Assembly (NCBI GenBank): GCA_037903475.1 | Contig: JBAJFG010000483.1 | Location: 124,001 to 188,000, forward strand | Length of the DNA stretch: 64,000 bases | From: Ancylostoma caninum | Taxonomy: Eukaryota; Nematoda; Chromadorea; Rhabditida; Ancylostomatidae | Direction of reading: 5' to 3' | Shown here: positions 46,846-64,000 of the stretch, piece by piece | Layout of the letters: each line of letters starts with the position of its first letter | Numbering within the stretch: the first letter of the stretch is position 1 | Notes under the pieces: generated by a model | Database searches by the model: none | What the model saw: only the letters and a program-made list of their open reading frames with translations | What the model was told of the DNA's origin: nothing | Made by a program: the position numbers and the translations under genes

Positions 46846-49800
46846 CCTTTTCAACAGAACTCTTGGTAATTTAGTCAAAAGAAGTGATATAGATATTGAG
46901 TGGAGGCTTACTACAGGGTAATAATCAAAACGATCTTGCAACAACGGTGTTAGCTGGAAACAAAATGAATGGAATTGATGGTAACGAAATGCCGGGATTT
47001 TTTGTGTCCTAGCACACTATTTTCGTTGAACAGCGTACAAGTATGGAAGTATGGAAGTTGTACGGAAAGGATCGAGACTTAATGGCCACTGTCGCTGCGA
47101 AGTACGAGAGGTGCGGTGTCAACTGCACTCCCGAGCATTGACCCCGCCCATCACACCGTGCTCAGATGATGTAGACCTTATAATTCTCAATACTTCAGTT
47201 TCAATTTCAACTAATGAGGTATTATGACTTTATCAGACACCTCTTGTCACCGCAAGTGCTTACACCGATGAATCAAGAATAATTCATTCTTCAATTATGC
47301 AATCTAGGTGTGTTACAAGAGTCCAGCCATAAAGAAAACAATGGAATTCACAGGAAAAACAATTAGGAAGCTCTCGCTACCTATACGTTTTCAAACTGCT
47401 TCATACTATTGACTAGACTAACTAACTACATTAGCAGTGGGGAAACAGGAGGAAGCAAGTACAAATGTACATATATCTGGGTGCTAAATAAAGTAAAGAC
47501 AAAGATAAATACACGTGTTAGTAGGTCGAGTGATTCGTGCTGTATTACTTCTCCGAATTGTTAGGTTCTACAACGCAAGAGGTGGCTGACGCAGACGTAC
47601 GATGCATAATACTATATGATATACCATATACAGGAGGATGGTTAAAATAACTCGCCGTGAACGCGCCCATTCAATTTTCCCGGGGCACTTGGGGGTCCCT
47701 CGAGCCGTAGTTGAAGTCTTATAATGTAATTTCCGCAAAAAAGAGCAAACGTCTTGGGTCGATCTTTCGCTAGCAGTTATTTGTATTGCCAATGCTGTAA
47801 ACTGGATCCAAATCACTTATTTGAATGAAGAAAATACGGCAAAAATTACAAGGATTTGGGAAAGAATCAGAAAATAGAGATAGTGCAAACAAATTGTAAA
47901 AACTCTGCAGACTCATTCAAGAACATAGCAGACATCCCTCGAAGAGCAAGAATTTCAGAACTTCTTATGCAAAGGCTCCTACGTGGAAGGGAATAAAATG
48001 CAAGGGGAACACGATCAGGTTATGTGATTTCACCGTATGTTAATTCCTTTATTTCCAAAAGTTAAACATATTATGGCAGTCAAATCTGATGTGATATCAT
48101 TAGCTATGTGCAGACATAAAGCAGTTATCTCGTAGATTGCAGCAACCAATAACTTTTTAGGAGGGCTAAACTAATTCCCGAGTCAAGTTTTGTATCTCAC
48201 CACATTCTAGATTATATAGACAATAGTTCTTTGGAGCCAGGACGCTCCAGCAATTAGGGTGGGAAGGTAACTGATGCGGGTGAATGGAGATTTTTTCCAG
48301 GAAAATAATTAGAGGGAGATAATCCGAGGGCTGTCCGCAGAATATTTAACGGCGAACAAGCTCCAATGAAAGGTGAGCGATCAATCTGCTTGCACATAAG
48401 TAGGCTGGACAATTTTAATTAATTCCACTCTTGAATGATTAGATAAGTTTCCAATATAAATAAAGTGAATAATGGAGCTACAGAGGCCTGACTTATGAAA
48501 TTTAAGAGGAAACTTCCGGTCAAATAGCTAGGCTTTCAGCAAGAAGTATGTGGAGAACTGCATGGTTTAGAAAAAAGTAGGAAAGGGGTGTAGAGGAAGA
48601 AAATTGTCACGATACCTTCCTGAATTATCATGTTTTTAGTCAAAGACTAACTATAAAGGTAAGGGTACTTGGAAGCGCTGACTATCCTTTATGAGATATA
48701 CAGTCGAGATTAAGTGCAGAGTGCGACGCTGATCTCAAACCCATCTCCCATATCTCCTTTGGAGCCATCCGAAAAGAGTTGCATCGTTCTAGTTTGCCCA
48801 AGGCGGACAAGAGATGGCAAATATATCCGACAGTGCGAAGCTATCTAAATTTCTTGTTGCGTTGACTGATCTTAAAAAATCTCTGCTCTTATTAGTAGTG
48901 GGGTATAACTTGGATGGACAAGGTGCCCGGTTTGAACAGGCAGGAAACACGCCACGTAGCTCTTCAGAGAGAACTCAACAGAAGGTAAAACCAAAATTTG
49001 AGAACGTCAAAAACTGCACATGACAATATTAATTTCGTAAAGAGTTGTCGGAATTCTCCTGTGTAGGATTCCCCCTCTTGAGATTTATTTATTTATTCAG
49101 TTATTTGGTAGTTGGTTAGCTAGGCACGCGACAAGAGCACGCCAAATACACACTAGGTAATAGTTAATACAGAAACAAACTCGATAACCATAGAAATGAA
49201 AAGCGTCTCTGGAAGCTGAGTTGTTAGGTAGAGGAACATGGAGCGAGTTAGTCACGCATCCAGGAACTGAACAAGAAAATCTTTTAAAAAAACAAAAGTT
49301 GGCAGACACTACAGAGTAGTTTAGAAAGCAGTGACGTGCTCATTGTCGAAAAAACCCCATGGGAAAGACGACGAAAGTTGCCTAGCAAAGGAAATTGGGC
49401 AAAAACCTAAGCATGCTTGCACATTTGGCCAGCAATTACCCAACAGTACTCCTACTCAAGCATCATTCGAATCCGAGGAAAATTCGAGGAAAATAAAGTG
49501 TGTCTGTTGAAAACATTTATCAGTATTCGTTGGAACAGGCAAATGAGCACAGGGATGCAAACTTTGAAAATGTGAATTCAACTACAAGCGAAGGACATAC
49601 GAGCAATAAGAACATTCTATGTTCTGTACTTGTCATCGAAAATTTAAAAAAAATTACTCAAGCAAAGAATCACGGCTGATGATGACGGTTGAATTTCCAG
49701 CACAACACTGAACTTTGTACTTTGCAAAGCATCATCGACCACCTGGCGAGGCGCTATTCAATGACTAGAAAAAGAAGTACACTAATAATTAGTAGAGGAA

Positions 49801-50437
49801 TTAAGGAGTAATAGGTAAGAGCAGGGGAGGAATAGGAAAGCACTGAACAGTGTGTCATACATGAAAAAAGGTGCGCTACCGCCAGAGAATCGAAGCAGAA
49901 GTTAAACACATGGGTGCTGCCTTTTGTCCTGTTTTTGTGATTTTTTCAAGTGAAAAAAGTGCGCGATTTGTGGTTACGATTTTTGAGCGAAATGTTTCTG
50001 ATGTTCCTCACGGAGTTGCACAAAATCAAATACTGTAATGTTTTTTTGCATTGATGGCTGCGAACATTCATTTGTTTCCACAAACTTTCTATAAACTTCC
50101 CTTTTATAGGCAAATGAAGCAGTTGACCAGGTGTTATGAGAGTACATTTTTCTTAGTCCAGAGGTATACTTGAGGAAGACCGCGGTGGAGATCTGAAATG
50201 TGTATTAGAGTTGGCTGTAATAGAATTTTGTTCCTGTAGACCTATTAGGGCACTCCAGGCTGGAGACTTGCAAATACATCTATATCAAAACGTTCAGGGC
50301 CACGTCACAATCAGCCTAGCACGCGGGGCCTGCCGATTGAGACCGCATGCTCGACCAGTCGAGCACCCTCTTTTTGATGCTATATCTCTCATGATGCAAG
50401 GATTAATACCGAGAAGCAATTCTTATGAAAGAATATA
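46846..50437. other. Intergenic, no supported gene
   Basis: Short frames such as 47568-47816 (-) and 48814-49023 (+) have no recognisable features. A TTTA run lies near 49084-49096. I see no other structure. Confidence 0.45.
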
Positions 50438-51696
50438 TTAGGTGCGTGCAAAAGTTCTGGGGCAGTTCCACACAATTTTTCAAAAAGCCATAACTTGACT
50501 CAAAGTCAGCAATTTTGTTCAAAACAAAAAGAATTGGCATCTGCACAATGTTGCCAATATGGTACAGAGAAGATTTTTCCGGAAGCTAAAAATATGACAG
50601 ATCTACACCTGTAATAGCGGCACACGTCGTTTTCGAGTAGGGTCTGTTCATTAAAAGCTCTACAACGAAGTCAAAGCCATAGAAGCTTAAAATGGGTGTA
50701 CTCTGTTGGAGACAGACCCAAGAAATAATGGAGTTCAGGCTAGAATTCTGAAGCACGAATCCCCAATTATTTATAGGGTTGATATTGCAACATGCTGGTA
50801 TGCGTTATCCCACAGCCACATCATACCACATATTTCCGCCTGTGTCGGCCCCATGGTTAATAGTTTTCCGTGATTACTTTAGGGATAAGTGCGTACTACA
50901 GGACCATTATTGTATATTCGTTTGAAACAATTTTTTTTTGCAAATGACTCACGTTGCTGGCTATGAAGGGGCAAAAGTATTTGAAGGAATGTAGTGATGG
51001 CCCGCCTATTTTTTATGTGGGTGGCTAGAGGCTGGATTTTGGGACGACCTCCTCCTTATGTAGTACATGACCCATTCTTTATCAACAATCCCAATTCTTC
51101 CGAGAAATGAATTGTTAGAAAATCTAAACGGCGGATATCTGCAGACTTGCCACAGTGGACGTTGGTGCTGTTTGCCCAACTCAAAATCCATTTACTCACC
51201 TTCACCATCTTGCCGATTTTCTTCAAGTGACGGAACATTGTTGAATAAATTTTCCGTTATACCTTGCGCACTTTGCATAGGATCTGGTTCAACCTGTTCT
51301 TTCCCGACGCCTTTGTGAAATCAAATCTCTGACCAGCTTGTGGAGCATTTTCCAAGCTCTCATCTCCGAACAGAATTCTTAGGAAGCATCGAGCACCTGG
51401 CGTTTCAGAAAACATACTCTCCACAAACGCATTTTTGATGCTAGGGGTCCCTTTTCTTGTTGATCATCTAAATTTGAATTCATAAAGCGAAATTATTGTT
51501 TCTCAAACCATTGGTTTTATACACAAAACAGAGCAACGCTGTGACGTAGACCCGAGCCAAAAGTGGAATAGGTAACAGATGTTTAAGGTTACCGGTTTAC
51601 GTGAAAATCGTTGCAGGATGTCGCAAACGCAAGGAGCAATACGACGTTGAACGGTGAAATACCACCGAGTGCCCCAGAACTTTTGGACGCACCTAA
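50438..51696 (-). mobile_element. Mariner element with paired TIRs, decayed transposase
   Basis: 1259 bp, the usual mariner length. The ends match over ~27 bp with one difference (TTAGGTGCGT[GC]CAAAAGTTC...) and are flanked by TA on both sides (50436-50437, 51697-51698). The minus strand carries transposase words in shifted frames: FGDESLENAPQAG (helix-turn-helix end), RHLKKIGKM and SKWI, then FLGRIGIVDKEWVMYYIRRRS, where intact relatives have the catalytic D in DEKW. Frameshifts and stops mean it is inactive but still recognisable end to end. Confidence 0.8.
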
Positions 51697-51698
51697 TA

Positions 51699-52728
51699 GC
51701 ATTTTATAAGGATAGGATAATTGCTGCCTTGCGGGAGCGCGACCTCGGCCGGTCTGTCCCACAAGACGCAAAATCGCTTCTAAACGTGTTAAGCGCTGAG
51801 CTCAGCAACTTAGGGAGCCTATTCACGAAATGTCACCAAATATTTCAGAGGACCACGGTGATCTACCCGCCTCAGGTCTGGAATTACGAGCTGCTGAGAG
51901 CAACGTTATTCAGTCTGTGCATCAAATTTGTTACTGGCTAAAAATGAGCAGTTGATGGGATTTATTTTGCAGAATCTCTGGAAACTCGTTAAAAAGACTT
52001 CTTAGACTTCTTACCATTGCATGTGTGAATGTGTATTGATTTGATATGTTAGTGATGATTTATGTGAGATCATATATGTAATATCAATACAATAGTAGCA
52101 AAGTTGATTACAAATTTAACTATTCTGTCTTCACCCACATGTATCACAGATTCTACTTCTGCGGCACCAGAAAAATTTCAGGTGAGTTAATGTAGGAAAA
52201 ACGATACGAATTGCAGAAAGAAATTAGGAATCACGCTCTTTATGTTTCTTTTTTAGAAATGAAAGGAAATTTTTCAACTACGTAGATCTCCATCGTATAT
52301 TTGTTATCATCGAAGGTTTCTTGACGTCTTTTTGCGGTAGCCTTTGTTCGACAACTACACTTCCTCAAGGCGGATACTCACGTTACCGATTCAGCATTGA
52401 TGAAACAATGGAAACGAATGTCTAAAACCCAGAGCATGTAATTCCAGTGAGGGCAATATGAGGCTACAGTACAAGAGTGATCACATGTGAATCTTAAACA
52501 ACTTCACTAAGAAATAATACGTACAAAAAAAAAACAGTTCTTACATATCTACATTTCATTACTCCATCAAGAAAATATGCCTGAAATTACGCCAGGTTAG
52601 AGCACCGCGAAAGCTATTCACTCGTCACCAATGAGATTCAAAATGGTCTCGTAGCTGAGTTACAACCCGGGCTTCTTGAATCCCGGAGCTTAAATTTTCC
52701 ACTACTTTTCTGCCGTTCCTTATCATAA
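51699..52728. other. Intergenic, no supported gene
   Basis: The frame 51654-51941 (+) overlaps the mariner TIR and has no features. The rest is AT-rich without visible structure. Confidence 0.45.
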
Positions 52729-53018
52729 CGGGCGCGTGTAGAGCAGTGGTAAGAGGCTCACGGCGCAATCACATGGTCAATGGTTCGATCTCGCTCGAGG
52801 CCAACCAAGCCTTCCATCTCTCCGGGGTCGGTAAATTGGTAGCAGAGGAGTCTGGGAGGATGAAGCACTGACTTGGTACATCGGATGCCCTTCGCAAGTC
52901 ACTGTATAGGGCACATGCGCATTCAACGCCTCTACGATGTTCAGATGAAGTCGGATGCGCAGCGCATCCCACGTGACGGGACTGATTAACGCCGACCACT
53001 TTATCCTTTATCCTTATT
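52729..53018 (+). repeat. SINE copy 2 (tRNA-derived family)
   Basis: ~290 bp. The head GGGCGCGTGTAGAGCAGTGG holds an A-box-like TAGAGCAGTGG, and GGTTCGATCTC near 52776-52786 is B-box-like. The body (AACCAAGCCTTCCATC..., GCGCATCCCACG) and the tail (CTTTATCCTTTATCCTTATT) match the copy at 46592. The body after the tRNA-like head has no coding content. It is in the same orientation as copy 1. Confidence 0.7.
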
Positions 53019-54040
53019 ACAACAGCATATGCGAATGTTCTTGGGAGCATTGCTTCTAAAAAGCCGATAACCTAGTCTTCGGTGAACAATATTTAATAGC
53101 CAAGCGCAACCTAGATTATACGACCAATTGCAGCAGCGAACGAAGTGGGATACCATGGAGCATTCACCTAGCGTACGTCTGAGCTATTCGTGAACGCATA
53201 AGCGAGCAAAACCACGATGACAACCAACATTCGTGGATTCGGATAATTTTCTAGCTTTATTAGAAGTGCAATATTATACGTATCTATTACAAAAACATAT
53301 AGACACACAAATATACTATGTACTAGGCGATCACGTGAAAAGGAATGCAGTGGTCTGATTCCAGGCACGTTGTTCTCAGAATTTCACTCTCTCCAGAGCT
53401 GCACAAGAACTCTCTGGAATTGACAATGTGATCTACGTATAAGTTCATTAATTGTCCTTGCTATTTGTATAACCATTAAGCACTACTTTCTGAGTGCCCT
53501 GTGCCATAACATTTCTCTCAGTTTATTAATTCACCAGTCCGGCCGTCCGGCTGACGCCGGACTTCCAGACTTCAATTGGTGCTCGCTTCGCTCGCATACT
53601 ACACGTTAACAGCAAACACAGAAGTGCAAATGGATTGATAAAATCTGCATCCTTCTACGCAGTTCTATCGCTCTCCTGAGAAACCTTTGATCCCATAGGT
53701 GGTGGCTTTCCCCCATATGAACGAAGTTATGCTCTTCCATATGAGCGAAGTTAGTGGCCGTGAGAAATTGAGTGCAACCAATTCAGTGCAAATGTTATCT
53801 TGAAATGATTTAGGCTCAACTGGTTGTTGTGGTAATTCAAGTGCTGAGGGTCCACCGGTGTATATAAATGGAAAGGAAGGAGTGGTTCATTCAGACACAA
53901 ACGGAGTGGGAAGAGAACACGAATCTGAAAAGAAACAATGTACGTCTAGGTGATTTAGGTGGGAGGGTCCGCCGAAACAGGATAAGCATACCCCTCATGC
54001 AGAAGTAGACCCGCCTAGCGAATTCCTATTACTTGTGGAA
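53019..54040. other. Gap within/around the inverted minisatellite element
   Basis: This contains the nested hairpin 53536-53571 (AGTCC.../...CCAGACT), the inverted counterpart of 33674-33709. A duplicated CCATATGARCGAAGTTA word lies near 53716-53753. I see no gene. Confidence 0.5.
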
Positions 54041-54770
54041 GCCGGCGCACCCTTATCACACCGCTGGGCCCGACTCCCGGCGTTTTCCCACTTTTGGACG
54101 CCGGCGCACCCTTATCACACCGCTGGACCCGACTCCCGGCGTTCCCCCACTTTTGGACGCCGGCGCACCCTTATCACACCGCTGGGCCCGACTTCCGGCG
54201 TTCCCCCACTTTTGGACGCCGGCGCACCCTTATCACACCGCTGGGCCCGACTTCCGGCGTTTCCCCACTTTTGGACGCCGGCGCACCCTTATCACACCGT
54301 TGGACCCGACTCCAGGCGTTTCCCCACTTTTGGACGCCGGCGCACCCTTATCACACCGCTGGACCCGACTCCCGGCGTTTCCCCACTTTTGGACGCCGGC
54401 GCACCCTTATCACACCGCTGGGCCCGACTTCCGGCGTTTCCCCACTTTTGGACGCCGGCGCACCCTTATCACACCGTTGGACCCGATTCCAGGCGTTTCC
54501 CCACTTTTGGACGCCGGCGCACCCTCATCACACCGTTGGACCCGACTCCCGGCGTTCCCCCACTTTTGGACGCCGGCGCACCCTCCACACCGCGGTGCAC
54601 TCACCGCTCTCCACTTCCCCATCCTTTAGAGCTTCTCTTCATTCTTTGAACCTCACCATACCCGTCCCTATCATCTTGTTGACCTCCTAATCACCATCAC
54701 TGGCCAATCAGGGAATTTCTTTCTGACACACACACACACGTGACAGACGAAGTAAGCCCGTTATTATAAG
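54041..54770 (+). repeat. 59-bp minisatellite (10 units) with CA-tract end
   Basis: Units begin GCCGGCGCACCC at 54041 and every 59 bp to 54572. They vary mainly at CCCGACT[CT]C[CA]GG and the C/T run before CACTTTTGG. Because 59 is not a multiple of three and the unit has no stop, two or three long plus-strand frames run through it; these are artefacts. A CACACA tract and ACGTGACAGAC word follow (54727-54745), the inverse of the TG end at 32.85 kb. Confidence 0.9.
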
Positions 54771-55125
54771 TCATGATTCTCACTAGCGTCAACCAGGGAA
54801 AGAAACATTCCGCGGCTATTCGTCTTCTTTATCATGTACAATGTTAGTGGTGCTGCAACTACCCTCGTGGCGCAGTTTCCCACTGTCAAATTGTGCCCTG
54901 CCGATCTCGTGATATTAGATGTGGGTTACTGACCATGTTGGCTGTTCGGGGTTTTGGCGCATCGCGGGTTGGGTTCCTGCTCAGGCACTCATTTTTTATT
55001 GAAAATGAGCATATGGAGAGGGATGTCCCAATCTCTCTAATAGAGTCATGAATTGTGGATTCATGAATTGTAGAACAAAGATGTAACCATGAATTATCGA
55101 ATGAACAATTAATAACGATAACCTA

Positions 55126-55395
55126 CAGTGGACGGCAGTGGCGGTGGCCCATCTGCGGCCTCGAGAAGGACGCAGCGCGACCGCGCCGCGCGTACCGAGA
55201 TCGGTGTCGTTTGCCACCGGAATGATACTTCTAGGCTCTTTTCTTCCCGATTTGGTTGAAAGTGCTTAACATCGGGTAGAAAAGCCGCTAGAAAAAGTAT
55301 AACAACAGCAGAAAACCCGGTTACTGGGTGCGCGGCGCGTTTGCGTGACCTCTTTTTCGAGGCCGCGGATAGGCCAACGCCATTGACGTCCACTG
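55126..55395. mobile_element. Tc1/mariner-type MITE, 270 bp
   Basis: It starts CAGTGGACG and ends CGTCCACTG, flanked by TA on both sides. Inverted ends of ~45 bp also share TGGCG.TGGCC.ATC.GCGG and CCTCGA.AA. A CAGT end with a TA target site is typical of Tc1/mariner-derived non-autonomous elements. The ORF across it (55393-55109, -) merely reads the repeat. Confidence 0.8.
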
Positions 55396-55821
55396 TATGC
55401 TTGTGCGAATGTTATCAGCTAATAGCTAATTGTTATCAGTTCTTCTGAGCGTTTCATAACCCAAGTGTTTGTTTTCTTCATTACGCGCAATTCCTCATCA
55501 AGATAGTGAATGAGGGGTTGGTGGTGTAATGCCCTCGACCACACACCTTTCAAAAAATCTTACAATAAAAGAACCAGTTCGAGAGGCTGCATAATAGCAA
55601 ACCTTACGTTTATGCACTTACGGAAAAGAAAAAAATCACAGAAAAAAGGAAAAAAAATAGAAAAAAGGGTCTACATAGAGGAAAGAGAAAACATCTACAC
55701 AACAAGATAAGAGCCAGCAGCACGACAACATAGCCATCAAATGCATTATAATTTTTATATCAAGCAAAGTAACGCTGAAATGAACAAGTGACTGTGCAAT
55801 AGGAGGAACGGATTATCTAGT

Positions 55822-62558
<6,737 letters not shown>

Positions 62559-63004
62559 CTAAAAGTATCTTTTATCATTCTTAAGTTTATCTAAAAGCTA
62601 AACCAAAACTGTTTCAGTGATGAACCTCTAAATCAAACTCAAGCATGACGCACTTCAGACTGAGCAAACATCCTCACAACGACATGGAAAATGTACAAAA
62701 TAAGTGGATTTTGTTCGCTGAAAAGTAGGTTGTACATTGCAGCTTCATAAACCTAACAGAACGATGTTCATTTTACATGGAACATAATTTTAATGAATAT
62801 CATGGAGGAAGTTAAAGAAAACGCTTGGAGGAAGTGATATATAAAAATACATTTAGAGACAGTGCTTTGTATAGACACAGTGGATAAATTTGATGAAAAT
62901 AGGATGAAACAGATAAAGAAGCTGAGCACAGAACACCAAAGTGCAGGAAACTCAAAAGGAAAAGTCATTTTTTAAGAGAAAAGCCAAAAGCCAAAGCCAA
63001 TTCG
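62559..63004. other. Upstream of receptor C
   Basis: This is the expected location of the receptor C promoter and first exon. No decisive start exon is visible and there is no other gene signal. Confidence 0.4.
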
Positions 63005-63051
63005 CCGCCCTCGGTCACACACAGTTCTGCACTGTGTGTGACCGAGGGCGG
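63005..63051. repeat. Perfect 21-bp hairpin with 5-nt loop
   Basis: CCGCCCTCGGTCACACACAG at 63005 pairs exactly with its inverse ending at 63051; the 21-bp arms surround the loop TCTGC. It is GC-rich compared with its neighbourhood. It could be the tip of a foldback element or encode a short hairpin RNA. Confidence 0.85.
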
Positions 63052-64000
63052 TGGGTCCTCTCCAGCCGCTGCCTCCACCACACCCTACTCCAACCATTGT
63101 GCAAGGAGCCGGTCCAATCCGCATTTGGCAACCGTGGACCGTATGCCAAAGCGATCGGCCGGTTCTGTTCACATCGTCACTATCAACGCCACAATAATAT
63201 CAGGAGCAGAAAGGATACTACTATGGGAAAGACCTCGATGGAGCATGGACGAAACTGTTCGATGGAGATGTGAAGAAATCAGCCGAACTCTTCGCACGTA
63301 AGGCAAGATATTCATTGTATCGGTGTGACAAAAGAGTGTAAACAATAAAAAAGCCAAATCATATTCTTTCAATTCCAAAAAGAAACAAGCGATGGTTTCA
63401 AAGTGAGGCCCTGTAAAATGAAACGAATTGGTTTCTGTTGGTTATGAACCTCGATGAGTTGTTCATCACAATTCGCAAACATTTGGATGACATTGCGTCT
63501 GGCATAGCAGAATGGTAGGAGTGAACAACGAACTAATCAGAGATCTCGTGACGAGTGAGAGCAGATTTTGAGAAAACGTTATGTTATTCTTGTTATGTCA
63601 AGGCCCTGTATATATATTCTTTCTCTTGAAAGTTGTTCACATCTGCTCTACCACACTAATTGCACCCAAGGGAAAGGTGAACATTGAATGAGTATGCGCC
63701 ACTGCTTCGTTCATTTCCCGATCAAATCTTGATTTCTTAGCTATGCAAGGTAGTAATGTTACCCACCCATAGGGCAATGATGTTCTTCCTTGAGATGAAC
63801 ATCTCCTCATGACCCCTGAATATGAAAGGTTGCACTCGCTTTTCGCGCGGTCAATTTACGTTTTTTTCGTTCATTTCCAGAGAAATGTCCATAAAAAAAT
63901 TACAGAATTGTGCTTGCTAGCTGCTTAGTGTCTTCAAACAATTGGGTGCTTTAGGGGAGAACAAGAGCCTTGATAGCATGCTGTCGATACACCTGCCTTG
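63052..64000. other. Intergenic end of window
   Basis: No supported gene. Short frames over 63038-63301 (+) read across the hairpin arm and have no recognisable domain. Confidence 0.45.

Noticed and set aside
54041..54590. CRISPR-like regular array
   Set aside because: Units are contiguous 59-bp tandem repeats without unique spacers, in animal nuclear DNA.
54033..54690. Two to three overlapping ~200-codon plus-strand ORFs
   Set aside because: They are readings of the 59-bp minisatellite in different frames; the unit lacks stops and its length is not a multiple of three.

Overview
The window is animal nuclear DNA, most likely from a nematode and probably a strongylid (hookworm-like, clade V) species. 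The reasons are nematode-style serpentine chemoreceptor genes with short introns and TTTCAG/TTTTAG acceptors, an env-bearing Bel/Pao retroelement of the Cer7/Tas type, mariner and Penelope-like fossils, tRNA-derived SINEs, and TTAGGC telomere-type motifs. The species call is inference from gene content. There are no operons of the bacterial kind, no CRISPR array and no confident tRNA or rRNA gene.

Layout. 1-12.87 kb: gene-poor DNA holding a diverged direct repeat, a 1.1 kb terminal-inverted-repeat element with two tRNA-like segments and telomere-like repeats inside it, and a weak PARP-like relic. 12.87-22.26 kb: a complete, apparently very young Bel/Pao retroelement on the minus strand. It has 259-bp LTRs identical by eye, a 5-bp target duplication (AGAAG), a tRNA-Gly-like primer site, one uninterrupted 2632-residue gag-protease-RT-RNase H-integrase-env reading frame, and an extra zinc-knuckle ORF between env and the 3' LTR. 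Just beyond it lies a 237-bp solo LTR of an unrelated family.

27.4-62.6 kb: three paralogous seven-transmembrane receptor genes, all on the minus strand (A 31.06-27.47, B 42.50-38.25, C 62.56-55.82 kb). Each has the same six recognisable coding exons with the same splice phases, which gives about 301-304 residues plus a short N-terminal exon I could not find. A fourth, frameshifted copy of the last exon lies downstream of gene B. The introns and gaps are full of mobile DNA: a Penelope-like GIY-YIG endonuclease relic, mariner remnants including one with both TIRs, several small foldback elements, two copies of a SINE family, and an inverted pair of 59-bp minisatellite arrays.

How the genes relate: the receptors look like a local tandem-duplication cluster of chemosensory genes, and the rest is transposable-element biology. 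The most notable item is the intact Bel/Pao element with its env domain and its unexplained second gag-like ORF. All coordinates and domain calls come from reading the sequence; no database search was run.
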